Origin: CAHJXG01 sp964235485
GTDB lineage: Bacteria; Pseudomonadota; Alphaproteobacteria; Acetobacterales; Acetobacteraceae
NCBI GenBank assembly: GCA_964235485.1
Contig: CAXSAZ010000011.1
Coordinates: forward strand, 52,481 to 116,480
DNA: 64,000 nucleotides
Direction of reading: 5' to 3'
A model generated the notes under the pieces. It did not search any database and was not told the DNA's origin. It was given only the letters and a program-made list of their open reading frames with translations. This document shows, piece after piece, positions 46,066-54,757 of this stretch (position 1 is the stretch's first letter; each line of letters opens with the position of its first letter). Both the position numbers and the translations under genes were made by a program.

Positions 46066-48741
46066 ATGCTCAGCAAGTCCTTCAATCCGGCCGAGGTCGA
46101 GCCGGCCCTTTATGCAGGATGGGAAGCCGCCGGCGCGTTCGGCGCCGATGCGGGCGCCGACGCCCGGCCCTTCACTATTATGATCCCGCCGCCCAACGTC
46201 ACCGGCAGCCTGCACATGGGCCATGCGCTGACGATGACCTTGCAGGATGTCTTGATCCGCTGGCGCCGGATGCAGGGCCGCGACGCGCTGTGGCAGCCCG
46301 GCACCGACCACGCCGGCATCGCGACGCAGATGGTCGTCGAGCGTCTGCTTGCCCAAACCAGCAACCAGACCCGGCAGGAGATCGGCCGCGAAGCGTTCCT
46401 AGAGCGCGTCTGGCAATGGAAGGCGTCCTCCGGCGGCGCGATCACCGAGCAGCTTCGCCGGCTTGGCGCGTCGCTTGATTGGGCGCGCGAGCGGTTCACC
46501 ATGGACGAGGGCCTGTCCGATGCAGTGCGGGAGGTGTTCGTCGCCCTGCACCGCGAGGGCCTGATCTACCGTGACCGTCGTTTGGTCAATTGGGACCCGA
46601 AGTTCCAATCGGCGATCTCCGACCTTGAGGTGGAAGCGCGCGAGGTCCGCGGCAGCCTGTGGCACATCCGCTACCCCATCGAGGGCACGGATCAGTCCAT
46701 CACCGTCGCCACTACGCGGCCGGAAACCATGCTGGGCGACACCGCCGTGGCCGTGCACCCGGACGACGAGCGTTACCGCGGCTTGGTGGGGCGCCATGTC
46801 ATCCTGCCGCTCACCGGGCGGCGCATTCCGGTCGTGGCCGACAGCTACTCCGACCCGGCCAAGGGCACCGGCGCCGTGAAGATCACCCCGGCGCACGATT
46901 TCAACGACTTCGCCGTGGGCCAACGGCACGGGCTGCCGATGCCGTCCGTGCTGGACCGCGAGGGCCGGATCACGCTGGCCGACCTCGACCTGCCGCCCGA
47001 TGCGGACTTCGTGCGCGGCCTCGCCGGCCAGGACCGGGCGGCGGCGCGGAAGGCCATCGTCGCGGAGTTGGAGCGGCTGGGCCTGCTGGACCGCATCGAG
47101 CCGCACACCCATCAGGTCCCGCACGGCGACCGCTCCGGCGTGCCCATCGAGCCGTTGCTGACCACGCAATGGTATTGCAACGCCGCCGAGCTGGCCCGCC
47201 CCGCCATCGCCGCCGTGGAGGGGGGCGATACCACCTTCGTTCCCCGGCAATGGGAAAACACGTTCTTCGCCTGGATGCGCGACATCCAGCCGTGGTGCAT
47301 CAGCCGCCAGCTTTGGTGGGGCCACCGCATCCCCGCCTGGTATGGCCCGGATGGTCATGTGTTCGTGGAGAAGACGGAAACCGAGGCGCAGGCCGCTGCC
47401 CGTGCCCATTACGGCCGGGACGAGTCATTGGAGCGCGATCCCGACGTGCTCGACACCTGGTTCAGCTCGGCGCTGTGGCCGTTCTCCACGCTGGGCTGGC
47501 CGCAGGACACGCCGGAGTTGGCGCGCTACTACCCCGGCGACGTGCTGGTAACGGGCCACGACATCATCTTCTTCTGGGTCGCCCGGATGATGATGATGGG
47601 CCTGCACTTCCGGAAGCAGGTGCCGTTCCGCACGGTGTATATCCACGGCCTGGTGCGCGACGAGCGCGGGCAGAAGATGTCGAAATCCAAGGGCAACGTG
47701 ATCGACCCGCTCGACCTGATCAACACCTACGGCACGGACGCACTGCGTTTCACCGTTTGCGCGCTGACCGGGCCGGGCCGCGACATCAAGCTGGGCGCCG
47801 CGGGCGTGGAGAGCAACCGACGCTTCGTCACCAAGCTGTGGAACGCCGCCCGGTTCTGCGAGATGAACGGCATCGCGCCCGTCCCGGGTTTCGACCCGGC
47901 CGCCGCGCGCTCGCCGCTGTGCCGCTGGCTGCTGGACGGCGCCAACCGGATGATGGCGGAGGCTGACGCGGCGCTTGAGGCGTATCGCTTCGACGACTAC
48001 GCCGCGGCGGCATACCGCTTCACCTGGCACAGCTTCTGCGATTGGTTCCTGGAGTTCGCCAAGCCCGTGCTGAGTGGCCCGGCCGGGCCGGACGCTGCCG
48101 AACTGCGCGCAACCGCCGCGCACGTGCTGGGCGTGATCCTCCGCGTGCTGCACCCGGCGATGCCGTTCGTGACCGAGCATCTTTGGGACGAGATGGGCTA
48201 CGGCGCGCCGTGCAGCCTGATCCGCGCGCCCTGGCCGCAGCCAGGTCCGGTCGCCGATCCCGGCGCGGTGCGGGAGGAGCTTGACTGGGTGGTGCGGCTG
48301 ATCGGCGAGGTCCGCGGCGTGCGGTCCGAGATGCAGATCGCGCCCGCGGTGCTCACGCCGATCCTGCTGCGCGACGCGGCCCCGGAGACGATGGCGCGCG
48401 CGGCGCGCTGGGCGGAAAGCATTCATCGCATGGCGCGCGCCTCGTCCGTCGAGCTGTTGGACGGCCCGCTGCCGCCGGGCAGCGCGCAGATCGTGGTGGA
48501 CGAGGCGACCGTGGTGCTGCCGCTGGCCGGGGTGATCGACCTGGACGCCGAACGTGCTCGGCTGACCAAGGAACGCGCCAAGGCATTGGCGGAAGCCGAG
48601 AAGGTCATGCGCAAGCTGGACAATGCCGAGTTCGTCGCCAAGGCGCGTCCGGAGGTCGTGGAAGAGAACCGCGGCCGGCTGGCCGCCTTTCAGCAAGAAG
48701 CCGCCCGGATCGAAGCCGCCATCGCCCGTATTGCGCCGTAG
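46066..48741 (+). CDS. valS: Valine--tRNA ligase
   Basis: 891 residues, class I synthetase. The HIGH motif is SLHMGHALTMT and the KMSKS motif is GQKMSKSKGNV. The editing domain (about 190-340) includes TTRPETMLGDTAVAVHP. The C-terminal coiled coil (ERARLTKERAKALAEAEKVM) is present. It charges tRNA-Val. It follows popZ by 48 bases. Confidence 0.97.
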   Translation: MLSKSFNPAEVEPALYAGWEAAGAFGADAGADARPFTIMIPPPNVTGSLHMGHALTMTLQDVLIRWRRMQGRDALWQPGTDHAGIATQMVVERLLAQTSNQTRQEIGREAFLERVWQWKASSGGAITEQLRRLGASLDWARERFTMDEGLSDAVREVFVALHREGLIYRDRRLVNWDPKFQSAISDLEVEAREVRGSLWHIRYPIEGTDQSITVATTRPETMLGDTAVAVHPDDERYRGLVGRHVILPLTGRRIPVVADSYSDPAKGTGAVKITPAHDFNDFAVGQRHGLPMPSVLDREGRITLADLDLPPDADFVRGLAGQDRAAARKAIVAELERLGLLDRIEPHTHQVPHGDRSGVPIEPLLTTQWYCNAAELARPAIAAVEGGDTTFVPRQWENTFFAWMRDIQPWCISRQLWWGHRIPAWYGPDGHVFVEKTETEAQAAARAHYGRDESLERDPDVLDTWFSSALWPFSTLGWPQDTPELARYYPGDVLVTGHDIIFFWVARMMMMGLHFRKQVPFRTVYIHGLVRDERGQKMSKSKGNVIDPLDLINTYGTDALRFTVCALTGPGRDIKLGAAGVESNRRFVTKLWNAARFCEMNGIAPVPGFDPAAARSPLCRWLLDGANRMMAEADAALEAYRFDDYAAAAYRFTWHSFCDWFLEFAKPVLSGPAGPDAAELRATAAHVLGVILRVLHPAMPFVTEHLWDEMGYGAPCSLIRAPWPQPGPVADPGAVREELDWVVRLIGEVRGVRSEMQIAPAVLTPILLRDAAPETMARAARWAESIHRMARASSVELLDGPLPPGSAQIVVDEATVVLPLAGVIDLDAERARLTKERAKALAEAEKVMRKLDNAEFVAKARPEVVEENRGRLAAFQQEAARIEAAIARIAP

Positions 48742-48760
48742 CGTGTGGCGTTTTTGACCC

Positions 48761-49285
48761 ATGTTTCCGGACCAGTTCGCAACCTTTCGCTTAACTCTCC
48801 GGCCCATTGAGGCCAACGACGCCGATGCAGTGTTCGACAGGTATGCACAGGACCCTCTTGTTTCCCGTTTCCTGATCTGGCGTCCACACTCCTCCATTGC
48901 CGAGACCCAAGCTTTCATCGCTCACTGTTTGGAAGCGTCATCCTCGCGCACCTACGCCATGGTTGAGCGTGAGAGCGGCCGGCTAGTCGGGTGCTTGGGT
49001 CTGCGGCGTGAAGCCCCGCACCGCATCAGCTTTGGCTACGTCCTGGCGCGCCCTTGGTGGGGCAGAGGTCTAATGACCGAAGCACTATCAAGGGTGGTGA
49101 ACTGGTCGCTGTGCCAGGAAGGCATCTGGCGTGTTGAGGCAGGGTGCGACGTGGAGAACGTTGCTTCAGCTCGGGTAATGGAAAAGGCCGGGCTGGTACG
49201 CGAAGGCATTCTGCGGCGATGGCTGGTTCTCCCGAATCTAGGGCCTGAACCTCGTGATTGCTTCAGCTACGCCAGAATTCGATAA
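48761..49285 (+). CDS. GNAT family acetyltransferase (RimJ/RimL-like)
   Basis: 174 residues. The RimJ-type opening RLTLRPIEANDADAVFDRYA, the acetyl-CoA loop ARPWWGRGLMTEALSRVV and the closing ENVASARVMEKAGLVREGI are characteristic. These enzymes acetylate protein or small-molecule amines. The codon usage seems less GC-biased at third positions than in valS or ilvD, hinting that it was acquired. It sits between valS and ilvD, 19 bases after valS. Confidence 0.88.
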   Translation: MFPDQFATFRLTLRPIEANDADAVFDRYAQDPLVSRFLIWRPHSSIAETQAFIAHCLEASSSRTYAMVERESGRLVGCLGLRREAPHRISFGYVLARPWWGRGLMTEALSRVVNWSLCQEGIWRVEAGCDVENVASARVMEKAGLVREGILRRWLVLPNLGPEPRDCFSYARIR

Positions 49286-49303
49286 GGGGGCACGGAAAAG
49301 AAC

Positions 49304-51028
49304 ATGCTGACAAAGCGCTGGGACAAGTCCCGCCTGCCGTCGCGCCACGTGACGGAAGGACCGGGCCGCGCGCCGCATCGCAGCTACTACTACGCGATGG
49401 GCCTGACCGAGGACGAGATCAATCAGCCCTTCGTCGGCGTCGCCACCTGCTGGAACGAGGCGGCGCCCTGCAACATCGCGCTGAGCCGCCAGGCGCAGTC
49501 CGTGAAGCGCGGCGTGGCCGAGGCCGGCGCGACCCCGCGCGAGTTCACCACCATCACCGTGACCGACGGCATCGCCATGGGCCACCAAGGCATGAAGTCC
49601 TCCCTGGTGTCGCGCGAGGTCATCGCCGACAGCGTCGAGCTGACGGTGCGGGGGCATTGCTACGACGCGCTGGTGGGCCTCGCCGGCTGCGACAAGTCGC
49701 TGCCCGGCATGATGATGGCGATGCTGCGGCTGAACGTGCCGAGCGTGTTCATGTATGGCGGCTCCATCCTGCCCGGCCGCTTCCGGGACCGCGACGTCAC
49801 GGTGGTCGATGTGTTCGAGGCGGTGGGCCAGCACGCCGCCGGGCGCATGTCCGACAGCGACCTGCACGAGCTGGAATGCGTCGCCTGCCCGTCCGCCGGG
49901 GCGTGCGGCGGGCAGTTTACCGCGAACACGATGGCGATGGTCAGCGAGGCCATGGGGCTGGCCTTGCCGGGTTCGGCCGGGGCGCCGGCACCGTATGAGG
50001 ACCGCGACCGCTGGGCCGTGGACTCGGGCCGCGCCGTCGTCAAGCTGATCGAGAGCGGCCTGCGCCCGCGGGACATCGTGACGCGAAAGGCGCTGGAGAA
50101 CGCGGCCGTGATCGTAGGCGCCACCGGCGGCTCCACCAACGCCGGGCTGCATTTGCCGGCGCTGGCGCACGAGGCGGGCATCCGCTTCACGATGGACGAT
50201 GTGGTCAGCATCATGCGCCGCACGCCCTACATCGCCGACCTGAAGCCCGGCGGAAAATACGTGGCGCTGGACGTGCACCGGGTCGGCGGCGTTCCGGTGA
50301 TCCTCAAGGCGTTGCTGGACGGCGGCCTGCTGCACGGCGACTGCATCACCGTGACCGGCAAGACGCTGGCGGAGAACTTGGCCGGCGTGGCGTTCCCGGC
50401 CGACCAGGACGTGATCTACCCGGTATCCCGCCCGATCAGCGCCACCGGCGGCGTGGTCGGCCTGCGCGGCAACCTGGCGCCGGAGGGCGCCATCGTGAAG
50501 GTTGCCGGCATGGAAAATTTGCAATTTGAAGGCACTGCGCTGTGTTTCGACAGCGAGGAAGAAGCGTTTCAGGCCGTCCAGGACCGAGCCTACAAGGCCG
50601 GCGACGTGATTGTGGTGCGCTACGAGGGGCCGAAGGGCGGACCCGGAATGCGGGAAATGCTCTCGACCACCAGCGCCATCTACGGCCAAGGCATGGGCGA
50701 TCAGGTGGCCCTGATCACCGACGGGCGGTTCTCCGGGGCGACCCGCGGTTTCTGCGTCGGCCATGTCGGGCCGGAAGCCGCGCTGGGCGGCCCCATCGCG
50801 CTGCTGCGCAACGGCGACCGCATCCGCATCGACGCGACGGCAGGCACGATTGATGTGGCGCTGTCGGATGCCGAATGGGCGGAACGGCGGGCGGCTTGGA
50901 CCCCGCGCCAGACCGACTACAACAGCGGTGCCATCTGGAAATTCGCCCAAACCGTCGGCCCCGCGCACCTGGGCGCCGTCACCAACCCCGGCGGCGCCGC
51001 GGAAACGCACTGCTACGCCGACATCTGA
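49304..51028 (+). CDS. ilvD: Dihydroxy-acid dehydratase
   Basis: 574 residues. Fe-S ligands occur in VGLAGCDKSLPGMMMAMLRL and ELECVACPSAGACGGQFTAN, and the opening RSYYYAMGLTEDEINQPFVG is typical. The C-terminal GRFSGATRGFCVGHVGPEAA segment binds substrate. It gives the 2-oxo acids for valine, isoleucine and (through leuA) leucine. A hairpin follows and leuA lies about 260 bases downstream. Confidence 0.97.
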   Translation: MLTKRWDKSRLPSRHVTEGPGRAPHRSYYYAMGLTEDEINQPFVGVATCWNEAAPCNIALSRQAQSVKRGVAEAGATPREFTTITVTDGIAMGHQGMKSSLVSREVIADSVELTVRGHCYDALVGLAGCDKSLPGMMMAMLRLNVPSVFMYGGSILPGRFRDRDVTVVDVFEAVGQHAAGRMSDSDLHELECVACPSAGACGGQFTANTMAMVSEAMGLALPGSAGAPAPYEDRDRWAVDSGRAVVKLIESGLRPRDIVTRKALENAAVIVGATGGSTNAGLHLPALAHEAGIRFTMDDVVSIMRRTPYIADLKPGGKYVALDVHRVGGVPVILKALLDGGLLHGDCITVTGKTLAENLAGVAFPADQDVIYPVSRPISATGGVVGLRGNLAPEGAIVKVAGMENLQFEGTALCFDSEEEAFQAVQDRAYKAGDVIVVRYEGPKGGPGMREMLSTTSAIYGQGMGDQVALITDGRFSGATRGFCVGHVGPEAALGGPIALLRNGDRIRIDATAGTIDVALSDAEWAERRAAWTPRQTDYNSGAIWKFAQTVGPAHLGAVTNPGGAAETHCYADI

Positions 51029-51049
51029 GCACGCATCCGACCGGGGCCG

Positions 51050-51076
51050 CCCGCTTGCCGTGCATCGGCAGGCGGG
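51050..51076 (+). terminator. Hairpin after ilvD (probable terminator)
   Basis: CCCGCTTGCCG (51050-51060) pairs with CGGCAGGCGGG (51066-51076) over 11 positions with one G-T wobble and a TGCAT loop, 21 bases after the ilvD stop. The following sequence (TTAGGGTT) is only weakly T-rich. Confidence 0.6.
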
Positions 51077-51107
51077 TTAGGGTTCCGCCGTGCTGTCGTC
51101 TTTGTCC

Positions 51108-51200
51108 ATGCAAGTGTTGGCCGGTGCGCTTCGTTTCGCGTTGCGCTATACTGCGCGCCTGCTCGGCTTCGCGCTTCTCCTCCGACTTATCCGCCCCTAG
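51108..51200 (+). promoter_or_regulatory. Candidate leucine-rich leader peptide upstream of leuA (attenuation)
   Basis: A 30-codon ORF (ATG at 51108, TAG at 51198) encodes 9 leucines, with a cluster LLGFALLLRLIRP near its end; it lies 87 bases before the leuA start. This resembles the leader peptides that sense charged tRNA-Leu. Downstream, CCCCTA (51194-51199) can pair with TAGGGG (51236-51241 region), enclosing a GCCGG/CCGGC hairpin, which could form competing structures. No run of Ts typical of a terminator follows. A TATACT at 51147 could instead be a promoter -10, so the ORF may be accidental. Confidence 0.45.
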
Positions 51201-51287
51201 GCGCCTCGCCGGGCTGATCTGTGCCGGCATCGCTTAGGGGACCTGCCCTGAGAGCCAGTCCGCACACGCATTTCGAGGACCCCACCC

Positions 51288-52862
51288 GTGGCCATCAACC
51301 ATCCCAGCTTCGGCGCCATGCCGGACAACCGCGTCATCATCTTCGACACCACGCTGCGCGACGGCGAGCAGTCGCCGGGCTTCTCCATGAACTTGGGCGA
51401 GAAGCTTCGCATGGCGGAGGCCCTGGCCGAGTTGGGCGTCGATGTCATGGAGGCCGGCTTTCCCATCGCCTCGCCCGGCGATTTCGAGAGCGTGCAGGAG
51501 ATCGCCCGCACGGTGCGCGGCCCGGTGATCTGCGGCCTGGCCCGCACCGGGCAGGCCGACATCCTGCGCGCCGCCGAGGCGCTGCTCCCCGCCGAGCGCA
51601 AGCGCATCCACGTTTTCCTCAGCACCAGCCCGCTGCACATGAAGTACAAGCTGCGCATGGAGCCGGATGCGGTGCTGGAACTCGCCATCGCTTCCGTGAC
51701 GCTGGCCCGGCAGCACGCCGATGACGTGGAATGGTCGGCCGAGGACGGCAGCCGCACCGAGCCTGACTTCCTGTGCCGCTGCGTGGAGGCCGCGATCAAA
51801 GCCGGCGCCACGACGATCAATATCCCGGACACTGTGGGTTACTCGGTACCGGAAGATATGACCTGCATTTTCAGCATGTTGCTGGAGCGTGTTCCCGGGG
51901 CGGATAAGGTGGTGCTGTCCACCCATAACCACAACGACCTGGGCCTCGCGGTCGCCAACACGTTGGCCGCGCTGCGCGCCGGGGCGCGGCAGGTGGAGTG
52001 CACGATCAACGGCATCGGAGAGCGCGCGGGCAACGCGGCATTGGAAGAGGCGGTGATGGCGATCCGCACCCGACCGGACGCGGCGCCCTACCAGACCGGC
52101 ATCGAGACCAAGAACATCCTCCGGGTGTCAAAGCTGCTCTCGACCATCACCGGGTTCGACGTGCAGCCCAACAAGGCGATTGTCGGGCGCAACGCTTTCG
52201 CCCATGAAAGCGGCATTCACCAGGACGGCGTGCTGAAGAACGCCGCCACGTATGAGATCATGACGCCGGAAAGCGTGGGCTGGACCAAGAGCACGCTGGT
52301 GATGGGCAAGCACTCCGGCCGGGCGGCGTTCCGGGACAAGCTGCAGGCCATGGGCTACGCGGCGCTCGGCGACAACAAGCTGAATGATGCGTTCCGCCGG
52401 TTCAAGGATTTGGCCGACCGCAAGAAGGTCGTGTACGACGAGGACATCGTGGCGCTCGTCGATGACGAGGTGGGCCGGGACAACCAGCGGGTGCGGTTCG
52501 TGTCGCTGGACGTGCGGGCGGGATCGCGCGGCCCGCAGAGCGCGGAGCTGGAACTGGAAATCGACGGCACGGTTCGCCATGCGCAGGCGGCCGGCGACGG
52601 CCCGGTGGATGCCACGTTCAACGCGATCCGGGCGTTGTTCCCGCATGAGGCCAAGCTGGTGCTGTTCTCCGTCGGCGCGGTGACGGAAGGGACGGACGCC
52701 CAGGCCAAGACGACTGTGCGGCTGGAAGAAGGCGGCAAGATGGTGGACGGGCAGGGCGCGGACACCGACACCATCGTCGCGTCGGCCCGCGCCTACATCC
52801 ACGCTTTGAACAAGCTGCTGGTCAAGCGTGCCCGGACCGAGCCGGTCGCGCTGTCTGCCTGA
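51288..52862 (+). CDS. leuA: 2-isopropylmalate synthase
   Basis: 524 residues. Catalytic and metal sites are in IIFDTTLRDGEQSPGFSMN and STHNHNDLGLAVANTLA, with GRNAFAHESGIHQDGVLK. The C-terminal LeuA dimer/regulatory domain (about 395-510) is present, so leucine feedback inhibition is expected. The start is a GTG at 51288 (AINHPSFGAMP) with a CGAGGA site. It makes the first committed step of leucine synthesis. A hairpin follows the gene. Confidence 0.97.
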   Translation: MAINHPSFGAMPDNRVIIFDTTLRDGEQSPGFSMNLGEKLRMAEALAELGVDVMEAGFPIASPGDFESVQEIARTVRGPVICGLARTGQADILRAAEALLPAERKRIHVFLSTSPLHMKYKLRMEPDAVLELAIASVTLARQHADDVEWSAEDGSRTEPDFLCRCVEAAIKAGATTINIPDTVGYSVPEDMTCIFSMLLERVPGADKVVLSTHNHNDLGLAVANTLAALRAGARQVECTINGIGERAGNAALEEAVMAIRTRPDAAPYQTGIETKNILRVSKLLSTITGFDVQPNKAIVGRNAFAHESGIHQDGVLKNAATYEIMTPESVGWTKSTLVMGKHSGRAAFRDKLQAMGYAALGDNKLNDAFRRFKDLADRKKVVYDEDIVALVDDEVGRDNQRVRFVSLDVRAGSRGPQSAELELEIDGTVRHAQAAGDGPVDATFNAIRALFPHEAKLVLFSVGAVTEGTDAQAKTTVRLEEGGKMVDGQGADTDTIVASARAYIHALNKLLVKRARTEPVALSA

Positions 52863-52880
52863 TCCGGCGGCGTAAGGATA

Positions 52881-52905
52881 GCCGGCCCGGCATCTCCGGG
52901 CCGGC
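52881..52905. terminator. Hairpin between convergent leuA and lipoprotein gene
   Basis: GCCGGCCCGG (52881-52890) and CCGGGCCGGC (52896-52905) are perfectly complementary with a CATCT loop. It sits between the ends of two convergent genes and could stop transcription from both sides. T-tracts are weak. Confidence 0.6.
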
Positions 52906-52927
52906 CGTTGCCTAAACGTTGCGGGGC

Positions 52928-53248
52928 CTAATAACCGTAGGGCCGCGGCTGATAATACCCCGGCGCCGGCTGGTAAGCCGGCTGCTGGTAGCGCGGCTCT
53001 TCTCGGTAATACGGCTGCGGCCGGGTCGGCGTCGTCGCGGCGCCCCCGAGCGCCCCGGCGCCCCCGCCCACCAGTGCCCCGATTGCCGCGCCGCGCCCGC
53101 CGCCGGCGAGGCTGCCGATCGCAGCCCCGGTGCCAGCGCCCAGCACTCCGCCGCCCACGGCGCGCTGGCCGGGATCGTAAGGGTTGGTACAGGCCGACAA
53201 GCCCAGCCCGGCCATCAGCGTCAGGCTCATGACGATTTTGCTACGCAT
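52928..53248 (-). CDS. Glycine-zipper lipoprotein (17-kDa-antigen-like), first copy
   Basis: 106 residues. A lipoprotein signal (MSLTLMAGLGLSACTN) ends in the lipobox LSAC. The core is an alternating Gly/Ala glycine-zipper (GGGVLGAGTGAAIGSLAGGG then GAAIGALVGGGAGALGG), which forms membrane-associated helices. The C-terminal 40 residues are Tyr/Pro/Gln-rich (YQQPAYQPAPGYYQPRPYGY). Related proteins insert into the outer membrane; the exact role is unknown. It lies downstream of a shorter paralogue. Confidence 0.82.
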   Translation of the reverse strand: MRSKIVMSLTLMAGLGLSACTNPYDPGQRAVGGGVLGAGTGAAIGSLAGGGRGAAIGALVGGGAGALGGAATTPTRPQPYYREEPRYQQPAYQPAPGYYQPRPYGY

Positions 53249-53268
53249 CTGAAACTCTCCATCCAATG

Positions 53269-53490
53269 TCAGTAACGGCGTGGCGCCGTTGCGGCGCCGC
53301 CAACCGCGCCGATGCCGCCGCCCACCAAAGCGCCCGTTCCAGCGCCTGCCCCGGTCAGCCCGCCGACAGCCGCGCCCGTTCCGGCTCCCAACAACCCGCC
53401 CGTCACCGCCCGCGTGCCGGGCCGGTCCCCACATGCGGCCAGGCCCACCAGCAATACCGTCGCCAAAGCTGCCATCGTTACAGAACGCAT
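53269..53490 (-). CDS. Short glycine-zipper lipoprotein, second copy
   Basis: 73 residues. The signal ALATVLLVGLAACGDRPG has lipobox LAAC. The rest is a glycine zipper (GGLLGAGTGAAVGGLTGAGA then ALVGGGIGAVGGAA) and ends with a short basic tail (APRRY), without the Tyr/Pro tail of its neighbour. Strong ribosome-binding site AAAGGAGAA before the ATG at 53490. The two genes are 20 bases apart and share the sequence around the signal and zipper, so they arose by tandem duplication. Confidence 0.8.
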   Translation of the reverse strand: MRSVTMAALATVLLVGLAACGDRPGTRAVTGGLLGAGTGAAVGGLTGAGAGTGALVGGGIGAVGGAATAPRRY

Positions 53491-53673
53491 CGCGTGTTCT
53501 CCTTTCGGTTGCATTCATAGTTAAACCATGAACCAGATGCGAGTATGCAACCAACCTGTGTCGCAAATATGGTTCACTGAAAGTTGAGCAAAGCCCTTGC
53601 GGGAACGAAACGCTGCGGGTAAGCCGTATGTTGCCGGGACACGGCATTTCTCACGATTCGAGGGGGCAATTGC

Positions 53674-54717
53674 GTGTTCAGACGTTTGCTCGGGATAACG
53701 CCGGCTGACATGGCGATAGACCTCGGAACGGCCAATACTCTGGTCTATGTGCGTGGCCGCGGCATCGTGCTGAACGAGCCGAGCGTGGTGGCGGTTGCCG
53801 ACGTGCGCGGCAAGAAGCACGTGCTCGCGGTGGGGGAGGAGGCCAAGCGGATGCTGGGCCGCACGCCCGGCGGCATTTCCGCGGTCCGCCCCTTGCGGGA
53901 CGGCGTGATCGCCGACTTCGACTTGGCGGAGGAGATGATCAAGCATTTCATCCGCAAGGCGCGTCGGCGAAGGCGGCTCGCCAGCCCGGTGATCATCATT
54001 TGCGTGCCGTCCGGCAGCACGTCCGTGGAACGCCGCGCCATCCAGGAAAGCGCCGAAAGCGCCGGCGCCCGCAAGGTCCTGCTGATCGAGGAGCCAATGG
54101 CGGCGGCCATCGGCGCCGGGCTTGCGGTCACGGAGGCGTCCGGCAGCCTGATCGTCGATATCGGCGGCGGCACGACCGAGGTGGCGGTGATCGCGCTGGG
54201 CGGCATCGTGTATTCCCGCAGCGTGCGGATGGGCGGCGACAAGATGGACGAGGCGCTCATCAGCTACTTCCGACGCACCCACAGCCTGCTGATCGGCGAA
54301 AGCACGGCCGAGCGCGTCAAGATCGACATCGGCGCCGCGATGCCGTCCGAGGAGGCCGATGACGGGCCGTCGCAGGAGGTGAGGGGCCTGGACCTGCTGA
54401 ACGGGGTGCCACGGGAGATCACGGTGAGCCGGCGCCAAGTGGCCGGCAGCCTGGCCGAGCCGGTCGCGGCCATCATCGAGGCGGTAAAGGTCGCGCTGGA
54501 GAACACGCCGCCGGAACTCGCCGCCGACATCATGGACAAGGGGATCGTGCTGACCGGCGGCGGCGCCTTGCTGCACCGCTTGGACCAGGCCCTGCGCGTG
54601 GCGACGGGCCTTCCGGTGATGATGGCGGAGCAGCCCTTGAACTGCGTGGCGCTTGGGACAGGCCGGGCGCTTGAAGAAACGGACCGTTTGCGGAATGTCT
54701 TGACGTCGATGTACTAA
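53674..54717 (+). CDS. mreB: Rod-shape-determining protein MreB
   Basis: 347 residues, actin-like. Phosphate-binding loops are MAIDLGTANTLVYV and SLIVDIGGGTTEVAVIALGG, and the adenosine region is IVLTGGGALLHRLDQALR. MreB filaments direct cell-wall elongation. The start is a GTG at 53674 after GAGGGGG. It opens the mreB-mreC-mreD-mrdA-mrdB cluster. Confidence 0.97.
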   Translation: MFRRLLGITPADMAIDLGTANTLVYVRGRGIVLNEPSVVAVADVRGKKHVLAVGEEAKRMLGRTPGGISAVRPLRDGVIADFDLAEEMIKHFIRKARRRRRLASPVIIICVPSGSTSVERRAIQESAESAGARKVLLIEEPMAAAIGAGLAVTEASGSLIVDIGGGTTEVAVIALGGIVYSRSVRMGGDKMDEALISYFRRTHSLLIGESTAERVKIDIGAAMPSEEADDGPSQEVRGLDLLNGVPREITVSRRQVAGSLAEPVAAIIEAVKVALENTPPELAADIMDKGIVLTGGGALLHRLDQALRVATGLPVMMAEQPLNCVALGTGRALEETDRLRNVLTSMY

Positions 54718-54757
54718 ACCGCTCGAATCCGCCCGTGTGGTTTGGAGGCGCAGGCGC

